Of a stretch of 64,000 bases of DNA, positions 8,969 through 16,239 are shown one piece after another. Numbering within the stretch: position 1 is the stretch's first letter; each line of letters starts with the position of its first letter. Position numbers and translations under genes: made by a program. This DNA comes from Methanothermobacter sp. Its GTDB lineage: Archaea; Methanobacteriota; Methanobacteria; Methanobacteriales; Methanothermobacteraceae. The notes below the pieces were generated by a model, which did no database searches, had not been told where the DNA came from, and was given only the letters and a program-made list of their open reading frames with translations. Location of the stretch: contig NZ_JASFYG010000001.1 in the NCBI RefSeq assembly GCF_030055435.1, forward strand, positions 268,154 through 332,153, in the 5' to 3' direction.

Positions 8969-8977
8969 CCATATAAA
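8969..8977 (-). promoter_or_regulatory. TATA box of the marR-MATE operon
   Basis: On the minus strand the sequence reads ATTTATATGG about 45 bp upstream of the marR start codon. It lies directly next to the palindromic sites at 8979-9007, so factor B and TATA-binding protein access could be blocked by a bound regulator. Confidence 0.5.
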
Positions 8978-8978
8978 T

Positions 8979-9007
8979 GTTGTCATGGCAACTGTTGCAG
9001 CTGCAAC
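8979..9007. promoter_or_regulatory. Tandem palindromic operators, probable MarR binding sites
   Basis: Two 14-bp inverted repeats separated by one base: GTTGTCATGGCAAC at 8979-8992 (one mismatched pair) and GTTGCAGCTGCAAC at 8994-9007 (perfect). Both share GTTG-N6-CAAC and their centres are 15 bp apart. They lie between the divergent marR and hicB genes, adjoining the marR TATA box. That they bind the neighbouring MarR protein is inference. Confidence 0.6.
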
Positions 9008-9082
9008 ATAAATGTATATTAAGCCATCAAGTCATATCAAATAATGCAGAAATAGTTATCTGTGAACTGCAGGTGAGATCTG

Positions 9083-9364
9083 ATGACCTCAGTTAAACTT
9101 GAGCTTCCAGTAAAGATTGAAAAAGAGGGAAACCTGTTCGTGGCGATATGTGAGCCCTTCAACATAGCCAGTCAGGGCAGCAGCAAAGAAATTGCTCTTG
9201 AGAACATTCGGGAGGCGCTTGAACTCTTCCTTAGCGACGAGGATGTTCTTGAAATGTATCAGGACCTTATAAGCAGTTACACTGTACCTGAAAAAGAGGA
9301 ACATGTGAGCGTTAAGATAGATGGCTGGCAAAAAAGGAAAACTGTCAGGAGTGAAGCTCTGTAA
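9083..9364 (+). CDS. hicB: HicB-like antitoxin
   Basis: A 93-residue protein with the short HicB/UPF0150 fold: LELPVKIEKEGNLFVAICEPFN, SQGSSKEIALENIREALELFL (helix) and a variable C-terminus. HicB binds and inhibits the HicA ribonuclease and normally autoregulates through a DNA-binding tail; I cannot see a clear ribbon-helix-helix or HTH domain in the 25-residue tail here. The 44-bp overlap with hicA means translational coupling. The antitoxin precedes the toxin. The ATG at 9083 follows AGGTGAGATCTG. The adjoining BREX-like genes make this part of a defence-type block. Confidence 0.82.
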   Translation: MTSVKLELPVKIEKEGNLFVAICEPFNIASQGSSKEIALENIREALELFLSDEDVLEMYQDLISSYTVPEKEEHVSVKIDGWQKRKTVRSEAL

Positions 9365-9572
9365 GATCCTCCAGAAAGAGGGATTTACGTATTCTGGAGG
9401 AAAGGGTAGTCATGTGAAACTCAAAAAGATAGATGAAAATGGGAAGAAACTCATTGTGATCATACCTCTTCATGATGAAATCGCCCCCGGAACCCTGAAA
9501 TCAATTCTTAAACAGGCTGAGCTCACATATCCAGAATTCATGAAGCTCATGAATTCCAGAAAAAGAACATGA
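9321..9572 (+). CDS. hicA: HicA-like mRNA interferase toxin
   Basis: An 83-residue double-stranded-RNA-binding-like toxin. LSGVKLCKILQKEGFTYSGG is followed by GKGSHVKLKK (GSH at 29-31), whose histidine is the catalytic residue in HicA, then IVIIPLHDEIAPGTLKSILKQA, which is the typical C-terminal half. HicA cleaves mRNA independently of the ribosome and is held by HicB. The frame overlaps hicB by 44 bp. Its last 72 bp are also antisense to the 3' end of the convergent brxHI gene. The active-site histidine and full length suggest it is functional. Confidence 0.88.
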   Translation: MAGKKGKLSGVKLCKILQKEGFTYSGGKGSHVKLKKIDENGKKLIVIIPLHDEIAPGTLKSILKQAELTYPEFMKLMNSRKRT

Positions 9573-11708
9573 ATGTCTATTTCTCAGAACCATGAAAAAC
9601 CTGAATCCTGAAACCCTCCACCTCAACAGGTCTGCTGGCCTCAAGCAGCCCATGAGCTCATCCGGCCTGTAGAGGATGCTGTACTTAATATGGGCCGCCA
9701 CATCCTCAGGGAGGTGCTCTATGAACTTGTTCTTAAACATCCTGTCAAGCCTGTCATGGAGCCTGAGGGGGAAGTCCTCCTCAGAGATGATGGATGGGAT
9801 CTCCTTCAGAGTGGAAGCCACATCATCATAGTCGACCTTTGCCCTGAAGCGCGCCGCGAAGGCGTCATCTGTGATGCTGTATGCATCATGCTCCATCCTG
9901 AATATATCTGAGATGAGGCCGTTAACCCTCTCCCCTCCAAAGGTGTGGATCTCCACATCAGAACCGACACTCACAGGGATAACATCCCTGGTTAAACCTG
10001 CGGCAGAGGCCCTTGCCATCGCAGATAGGACCCTCTCCCTTGATGCGTCATCCAGCCACCTGAGGAGGTCCCGGTTGAAGTTTCCAAGGAGGATGTCGTA
10101 GGCGTGCCTTGCAACCTCAAAGCTCACCGGGGCACCGCCACCACTCCAGTCAGGTATACTGGCATTCCTTGAGCAGGGCTTAACCTTAACTATGAATTTT
10201 TCATGGTCTATATCCCTCACAATCCAGTTTTCACCACCAAGCACAAATCCCCTGCCCTCCTCAAGGTATTTTACAGCGAAGAATGCGTCAAGGGTTCCTA
10301 TGGTCTTTGTTCCGTGCTTAACAGTGAAATCATAGGTGGGGTAGAACACAGAGTAGAACTCAAGGAAGTTCATCTTACCGAAGACCTTCTCAAAGTTGAA
10401 GCCATGGTAGAGGTAGCTTCCATGTTTCCTTATAAAGTCACTCTCACCCATGAAGTCAAGTAGGTGCCTGAAGTCCCCTTGACTTATATCAGAGAACACA
10501 TGGGCCCTCCCAAGGCCCCTGTATATCTCTGCGGGCCCCGGTTTTTCAATCTCAAACACCGAGCTCAGGATCTGGTGGAAGTATATGTCAAGGGGCCTTC
10601 CGGGTATCCTGAGCATCTCAAGTTTACCTGAAAGTGCCAGTGAGACAACCGAGAGGGCGAGGAGCACCTCACCCTCATGGAATATGATGGTCCTCTGGTT
10701 GCCGCTCCTCCTGCCGCTCCGCCCGGTCCTCTGGAGGAACTGGTTCACGGTTGTTGGGCTCCGCAGGTGCACCACCACGTCGATGTCACCCACATCTATA
10801 CCAAGCTCCAGTGTACTGGTGCTCACCATGAAGGCCGCTGAGATGGATTTGAATTTCTCCTCTGCCTCCTCCCTTGACTCCCTGTTCAGGGAGGAGTGGT
10901 GTATGAAGACGTCCACATCCAGACACCTTCTTATGATGTTGTAGTACTTCTCAGCCTCCCTCCGTGATGGGACGAAGATGAGGACCTTCCTGCCGGTTAA
11001 CCTCCTTAAAACATCAACGACCCCCGCCTCTCCACCAGAGAATATCCTGTACTGGAGTCTCCTATCAGAGTTCTCCTTTACAACAACCCCCGAGGGGCTC
11101 ATCCACTCAAGGACATCTTCGGGGTTTCCAACCGTTGCAGAGAGCCCTATCCTCTGGGGCCTCACAGCAGTGTACCTCTCAAGCCTTGCAAGGAGGGAGT
11201 TCAGCTGGACACCCCTGTCTGACTCTATGAAGTAGTGGATCTCATCCACTATGATGTAGCGGAGGTTCCTGAAGATCCTCTCCCTCTCATCCCGGCTCCT
11301 GTTCACCATGATGACCTCAAGGGACTCTGGTGTTATGAGGAGGATGTCCGCGGGGTTCCTGATGAACCTCCGCTTGGTGTCCGGCGGGACATCCCCGTGC
11401 CACTTCATGACCTCAAGGTTGAAGTGGTTGCCCCAGTACTCCAGTCTGCTGTGCATGTCATTTATGAGTGCCTTGAGGGGTGAGACATAGAGCAGGCTGA
11501 CCGGTGGGAGGCCCTCTGTGAGTATGGAGTTGAAGACGGGTATCATGGCGGCCTCGGTCTTACCAGAGGCTGTGGGTGCAACTATGAGGGTGTCCTCCCC
11601 CCTACCTATGGCTTCAAGGGCGGATTTCTGCACGTCCCTCAGCCTCCTCCAGCCGAGCCTGTTGGCGAGGAAGTGCCTGAGGCGGGGGTTGAGTGATTCG
11701 GAGGACAT
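9501..11708 (-). CDS. brxHI: BrxHI-type (Lhr-like) DEAD/DEAH-box helicase
   Basis: A 735-residue superfamily 2 helicase. Walker A APTASGKT is at 44-51, LLITPESLE near 123-131, Walker B DEIH at 155-158, LSATVGN at 189-195 and motif VI QRTGRSGR at 326-333. The opening (LNPRL...LGWRRLRDVQKSALEAI), the YVSPLKALINDM and WHGDVPP blocks and the length match BrxHI, the Lhr-like helicase of some BREX phage-defence systems, better than full-length Lhr (about 850-1500 residues). A C-terminal BrxD remnant lies directly upstream, supporting this. No pglX, pglZ or brxC gene is present in the window. The last about 24 residues are read from DNA antisense to hicA, so the original stop may have been lost. Confidence 0.78.
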   Translation of the reverse strand: MSSESLNPRLRHFLANRLGWRRLRDVQKSALEAIGRGEDTLIVAPTASGKTEAAMIPVFNSILTEGLPPVSLLYVSPLKALINDMHSRLEYWGNHFNLEVMKWHGDVPPDTKRRFIRNPADILLITPESLEVIMVNRSRDERERIFRNLRYIIVDEIHYFIESDRGVQLNSLLARLERYTAVRPQRIGLSATVGNPEDVLEWMSPSGVVVKENSDRRLQYRIFSGGEAGVVDVLRRLTGRKVLIFVPSRREAEKYYNIIRRCLDVDVFIHHSSLNRESREEAEEKFKSISAAFMVSTSTLELGIDVGDIDVVVHLRSPTTVNQFLQRTGRSGRRSGNQRTIIFHEGEVLLALSVVSLALSGKLEMLRIPGRPLDIYFHQILSSVFEIEKPGPAEIYRGLGRAHVFSDISQGDFRHLLDFMGESDFIRKHGSYLYHGFNFEKVFGKMNFLEFYSVFYPTYDFTVKHGTKTIGTLDAFFAVKYLEEGRGFVLGGENWIVRDIDHEKFIVKVKPCSRNASIPDWSGGGAPVSFEVARHAYDILLGNFNRDLLRWLDDASRERVLSAMARASAAGLTRDVIPVSVGSDVEIHTFGGERVNGLISDIFRMEHDAYSITDDAFAARFRAKVDYDDVASTLKEIPSIISEEDFPLRLHDRLDRMFKNKFIEHLPEDVAAHIKYSILYRPDELMGCLRPADLLRWRVSGFRFFMVLRNRHSCSFSGIHELHEFWICELSLFKN
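9534..9556. repeat. Perfect 10-bp inverted repeat inside the hicA/brxHI overlap
   Basis: GAATTCATGA, a 3-bp loop AGC, then TCATGAATTC. It lies in the 3' end of both convergent genes and would form a hairpin in either transcript. It encodes PEFMKLMN in hicA and HELHEF on the other strand. Confidence 0.6.
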
Positions 11709-11723
11709 CAGAGTACACCCTGA

Positions 11724-12122
11724 CTAAACCCAGTCCTCGTCCTCGAAATCCTCAAACTCCATCTCCTTCTCCTCAAAGAGGTCAAGGATCTCCTCCTCGC
11801 TTCGGAGTTCAGGGTTCTGCTGGACAACATCAAGGACACTTATGAATGATTTAACAAAGTTTCTCGGTGAAATGTAACCTGTGAGTTCCGCGTTGGCCTC
11901 ATGCCTTGCTATTATACCCTCAAGGGACTCCCTGACAGGTTTAGCCTCCCACTCGTAGACCTCCTCGTGCATCGTTATGAGGCGATCTGACAGCTCCATG
12001 AGGTTGTCCTTCTTGAAGCCGTCAAGCCTTATTATGGGTTTTCTGAGGTCCTTGAATTCGATGACTTCAAACACCGCTTCTATGATTACATCGGAATGAC
12101 CCCTATGAAATGAACCCTCCAT
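11724..12122 (-). pseudogene. C-terminal fragment of a BrxD-like BREX P-loop protein
   Basis: A 132-residue ORF whose KPIIRLDGFKKDNLMELSDRL segment, GYISPRNFVKSFISVLDVV segment and QQNPE ending resemble the C-terminal region of BrxD (DUF2791) ATP-binding proteins, where a winged helix is followed by a short acidic tail. BrxD is normally about 400-450 residues with a Walker A motif; that part is absent here, and the preceding DNA (12123-12260) has no matching frame. It sits 15 bp upstream of brxHI in the order seen in BREX loci. I treat it as a remnant, but a stand-alone small partner of the helicase is possible. The family match is from memory of motifs, not from a search. Confidence 0.55.
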
Positions 12123-12260
12123 AATTCAATTTTCAGAAAAACCTTCCAAATCACAGTGAAAATTATCTCTATCATTCCCTCTGCTTTTATTTTGTAAATG
12201 GAAATCTATATAGATATGTATTAACATTTAAATAATTATATTTTTGGTAGAGGGCTAGGA

Positions 12261-12810
12261 ATGAAATTAAAAAAGGATACCTTAAAAATAGATGGGTTTG
12301 GAAATGTTCCGCATTACTTTATCGATTATTATATCCCAAAAAATTGCAGAAAAGAGCAGGACGCATTCTCCAAAAATATCCTTAAATTTAAAAAAGATGA
12401 CTTTTTTAGAGGTTTTGCTAATATCGTTGCCGGGTTAATTAAAGAGGAAAACATTACACCAGATAATCCCCATTCCCAGCAGCAAGGAAAATGTAATAAG
12501 CCCCTGTAGTGAGGGGTTGGTCCGAATAGTTTCAGGAAAGCTAAAAATCCAGAATGGAACAGGTATTCTCATGAGAAAGTTTTCAGTGCAAAGTTCCCAC
12601 CTAGCCTCAAGTATCAGAGAAAGGCCAAGTGAGGATCTGCATTACAGAACAATTCACCACAAGATACTAAATGAAGATATGAGAGTTTTACTCTTTGATG
12701 ATATACTTACCACTGGAAATACAGTTCGGGCATGTGTTAGAAGAATACTGGATGCTGGTCCAACCCCCATAAACGTATTTACCCTTTCTAAGACAAGGTG
12801 TAGTCAATGA
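12261..12810 (+). pseudogene. comFC: ComFC-like phosphoribosyltransferase, frameshifted
   Basis: Two frames together spell one PRTase of about 180 residues. The first (12261 to about 12468) ends in GLIKEENITPDN; the second continues IPSSKENVISPCSEGLVRIVSG and reaches the PRPP-binding motif VLLFDDILTTGNTV. The shift falls at a run of four C (about 12468-12471), so a single-base indel explains it. ComFC-type proteins are linked to DNA uptake or to DprA. Its stop overlaps the dprA start (ATGA at 12807). The segment is strikingly AT-rich compared with flanking genes. Either the gene is dead or the assembly has an indel. Confidence 0.7.
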
Positions 12811-13461
12811 ATCAGAGAAGACTTGAGGATTATAGTAGCTCTAAAGATTTTTCAGAAATCTTTGAAATACCATTAGAAGATTCTTATTACCCTACTCTCC
12901 TTAAAAATATCAAAAAACCTCCTGAAACTCTATATGCAAGGGGTAATATAGAACTATTAAAAAAACCATCAATTGCAATCGTTGGAACTAGAAAACCAAG
13001 CGCGGAAGGTGAATATTACTCCAAAAAAATCACTGAATTCTTTGTTAAGAATGGATTCGTAATTGTATCAGGTCTTGCCGTGGGAGTGGATTCCATTGTA
13101 GCAAAAACAGCTCTGGATAGTGACGGTTACATTATAAATGTTCTACCTTCTCCAGTAGATGTTATAATACCCAAAAAAACCATTTTCTTGCAGAGGAAAC
13201 CCTTAAAAAATGTGGTCTTCTTATTTCTGAAATGAAAGAGGGAGAAAAAACTATGAAATACCACTATGTCCTAGAAACAGAATCATAAGTGGAATCTCTC
13301 TCGGTATAGTTGTCATCGAGGCCGGTCTGAAAAGTGGAACGATGCATACTGTGAAATTTGCTAAAGAACAGAATAAAATAATCATGGTTGCAGATGTTAG
13401 GAAGGAAGGCAATAATAAACTTATACAGGATGGATTTCCTTGTTTTAAATTTGAAAAATAG
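12807..13461 (+). pseudogene. dprA: DprA/Smf-like DNA-processing protein, two frameshifts
   Basis: Three frames join into one Rossmann-like DprA. The first holds YPTLLKNIKKPPETLYARG, AIVGTRKPSAEG and FVIVSGLAVGVD; after the A7 run at 13173-13179 the sequence continues HFLAEETLKKCGLLISEMKEG in a second frame; near 13255-13267 it moves to a third frame with PRNRIISGISLGIVVIEAGLKSG and ends at TAG 13459-13461. These are the canonical DprA motifs (GSR/GTR, SGxAxGID, FPxRNRIISGLS, VVVEA). DprA loads RecA on single-stranded DNA in transformation. The gene forms an operon with comFC and ends 4 bp from the convergent PMBR gene. Confidence 0.75.
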
Positions 13462-13465
13462 GGTT

Positions 13466-16090
13466 TTAAATTGTTATATCCCCCGGTAGCCTGCCGTTTG
13501 CACCGTAGAACGCAATTACCCTGCTGTATACGTATACAAGGCGAACGAAGCTCACCTGCCCATAGGATGTTGAGGCGTACCTGGGTGCCCTTCCCTGGCT
13601 GTTTATGAAGTTCCTGATACTTGCTGCCACTGACACGTAGGCTGGCCTTGAGAGTTTACCTGACCTCCAGTTGCCTGTGCTACCAAGGTATCCAACGGCA
13701 CGTGGTTTCAGTGGATTCTGGTTTCCTGAGTTGAGCTGTACCGTGGCGCGTGCAAGTAAATCCAGGAACTGGGCCATTGAGTACCTCTTTGACGCAATTG
13801 TGACAGATGCTGGTAGTTTACGGTAGCGTGCATAGTGGTTCCTCACACTCAGGGCGGCGGCTGCAATCTGTTTAACCGTTAAACCCTGGGACCTCACGGT
13901 GACCGTCCTTGCAGGAAGGCCCCCCACTGTCACCATGTACACACCATCCCTGGTTATGGTGTAGTTGAACCTCACATCCCCTGATTCACCAGCAGCAAGT
14001 GAGATTACCGTTGACGCAACCGGAACCGAATTTACAAGTAACTCGGCACGGTAATCACCCGGGGCCTCACCTGTATTCCTGACCCTGGCAGAGACGCTGA
14101 TCCTGAGGGGAACAGTACCGGAGAGTGGGCCCACAGTGAGGTTTGAGAGTTCAAATGCCGCCTTCCTGAGGACCCTGAGGTCTGCCCTGGATGAACTGTT
14201 ACTGAGGAGTTCATCACCCTGAAACTCTGCAGTCACATTGTAGAGACCTGGCGGGAATATGCCTGGAAGGTTGAGGGTTGCCAATCCCTCGGAATCGGTG
14301 GTTGAACTTCCCATGTGAACCCCATCTATCCTGAAAATGATGACCTTACCTGGGATTGGGTTCTGTGCCATTAAACGTGCCCTTAAATTGAATGCATCAC
14401 CCTCAACAGTTTCAGAGTCCTGCACTGTGATGGATGATGGAACCTTGAGGACATCCACATCCACTGGGGCGCTTTCAGAGTCAAGGGTTGCTGTCACTGT
14501 CACTTTACCCGGTGCTGCCAGACCTGTTAGTGTTGAGCTTGCAGTTCCAAGGGACATCACAGCATCATCGATGCTCCCTGCGGTGGCCGAAAAGTCCACA
14601 TTACCTGTGTAGGGGACGAAGAACGTGTCATGGTATCCGCCGTCACTGTCATGCCTCAGGTCGGCTGTTATGAGTGAGGTGCCCCCTGCAGCAACAGCCG
14701 CTGGATCTGCAACCAGTGTAAGGACGATCCATGGCGTTGCAGCAACGTCACCCGCTGTGAGTTCCGTGAAGTCCGGTGCGCTGGACCCCCACCAGTTGAA
14801 CCTGGCATCCACCCCAGGGCCGTCCTCACAGAACACATCGGCGCCAGGGTTATCCAGGATGCGGCAGAAGCTGATCCTTGTAATGGTGAAGTAGCTGAGG
14901 ACCGCTGATCCCTGCCCCCATGACTCTGCAACGTTACCTGTGAACGTGGACTCTGTGATATCTGCCAGGACTGCCATGACAGTGCTTATACCTCCACCGG
15001 CAAAGCCTGCACTGTTATCTGTGAATGTGCTCCTGGTAACTGTCAGATTCCCATAATTGTTCCTGATTGCCCCGCCATGTTCCCCTGCGATGTTCCCCTC
15101 AAAGGTGCACCCTGATACCCTGGCGTTAACGTTTTCAGCAAGGATACCTGCACCGTAATCTGCAAGGTTTGACCTGAAAGGTGAGTCTGAGACCTCTAAA
15201 TTCAGGAATGAATCGTCAGTGGTTCTTAGTGCCGAAATACCCCCACCATAGCGTGCGGTGTTGTACATGAACATGGAGCCGGTCACGGTAACCGTGATCT
15301 CCGTGCCGTCAGCTGCCCACACATATAACCCGCCGCCATTGCTTTCTGCGGTGTTCATTGCAATGGTGGAGTCGCATATGGTTGTATCGCCTTGGGTGTA
15401 AATTGCGCCGCCCGCTTCTGCATGGCCAAGGGCAAATGATGAGTCCCTGATGTTAAGGGATGAGTATGGGGCGCTGTATATGGACCCCCCGCACCCCAAG
15501 GCCTCATTCCCGTTGAAGTTTGATGCTGTAACCTCAAGGACCCCCTTACTGTACACTGCACCACCATCCTCTGCGCTGTTCTCCATGAGGTGGCTTTCAG
15601 TCAGTTTCACTGTACCGTCACTGTAGATGGCGCCGCCCCCAGCGGCGGTGTTGCAGGTGAGGATGCAGTTTTCCACATGGAGCTCACCGTGGTTCATCAC
15701 CGCCCCGCCCTCAAATGCACTGCCATTCCTCACTGTGAGGTTCCTGAGGACCAGGACCGCGCCGGAGGACACATTGAAGGCCCTGCCCATTGCCTCGCAG
15801 TCTATCACCGTGCCGGTGGTTGACTGGCCGGTGATGGTGAGGTTCCTGTCTATCAGCACATCCCTGTTCCCCTCACCCCTGTATTCACCATCCGCGAGCC
15901 AGATAATGTCACCTGAAGCCGCGGATAGGGTCGCGTTTCCAATGGTTGCCTTGGCAGCCGCCCATGAGAGCCCATCATTATCATCAGAACCCCCCGTCGC
16001 GTTAACATAGATATCGGCTGCGCTGGAACATCCAGGGACCAGCATGATCCCCATGAGAAACAGAAAGAGACAAGTGATTATCTTTATCAT
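13466..16090 (-). CDS. Secreted beta-helix adhesin-like protein with pseudomurein-binding repeats (larger paralogue)
   Basis: An 874-residue exported protein with a signal peptide (about 1-24). Residues about 25-430 form a right-handed parallel beta-helix with many GGAI/GGGI-type polymorphic repeats (for example NTAAGGGAIYSDG, NSAEDGGAVYSKG). These are followed by Ig-like/CARDB-like segments (about 470-740, including LSNLTVGPLSGTVPLRISV). The C-terminus has two pseudomurein-binding repeats (about 755-800 and 830-874, the second ending FYGANGRLPGDITI). The protein is therefore expected to be anchored on the cell wall. Long stretches are nearly identical to the next gene, pointing to duplication and gene conversion. 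The natural ligand is unknown. Confidence 0.88.
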   Translation of the reverse strand: MIKIITCLFLFLMGIMLVPGCSSAADIYVNATGGSDDNDGLSWAAAKATIGNATLSAASGDIIWLADGEYRGEGNRDVLIDRNLTITGQSTTGTVIDCEAMGRAFNVSSGAVLVLRNLTVRNGSAFEGGAVMNHGELHVENCILTCNTAAGGGAIYSDGTVKLTESHLMENSAEDGGAVYSKGVLEVTASNFNGNEALGCGGSIYSAPYSSLNIRDSSFALGHAEAGGAIYTQGDTTICDSTIAMNTAESNGGGLYVWAADGTEITVTVTGSMFMYNTARYGGGISALRTTDDSFLNLEVSDSPFRSNLADYGAGILAENVNARVSGCTFEGNIAGEHGGAIRNNYGNLTVTRSTFTDNSAGFAGGGISTVMAVLADITESTFTGNVAESWGQGSAVLSYFTITRISFCRILDNPGADVFCEDGPGVDARFNWWGSSAPDFTELTAGDVAATPWIVLTLVADPAAVAAGGTSLITADLRHDSDGGYHDTFFVPYTGNVDFSATAGSIDDAVMSLGTASSTLTGLAAPGKVTVTATLDSESAPVDVDVLKVPSSITVQDSETVEGDAFNLRARLMAQNPIPGKVIIFRIDGVHMGSSTTDSEGLATLNLPGIFPPGLYNVTAEFQGDELLSNSSSRADLRVLRKAAFELSNLTVGPLSGTVPLRISVSARVRNTGEAPGDYRAELLVNSVPVASTVISLAAGESGDVRFNYTITRDGVYMVTVGGLPARTVTVRSQGLTVKQIAAAALSVRNHYARYRKLPASVTIASKRYSMAQFLDLLARATVQLNSGNQNPLKPRAVGYLGSTGNWRSGKLSRPAYVSVAASIRNFINSQGRAPRYASTSYGQVSFVRLVYVYSRVIAFYGANGRLPGDITI

Positions 16091-16211
16091 TTAAACCCCC
16101 TCAACTATGAAATATGATGATTATAGGATAAAAAATTTTCACTGAAACTCCCATGAAATGGTGTTCATGTTTAAGTGATACGGAAATAAGGTTAGAACTC
16201 TGAGGAGATTC

Positions 16212-16228
16212 AAAAAAAAGTTAAAAAA
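16212..16228 (-). terminator. Oligo-T terminator after the smaller PMBR gene
   Basis: On the minus strand two T runs (six and eight T residues) follow the stop codon of the 16240-18078 gene within 30 bp. This is a typical archaeal T-rich termination site and would separate the two paralogues into distinct transcripts. Confidence 0.5.
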
Positions 16229-16239
16229 TAAAGGTTGGG

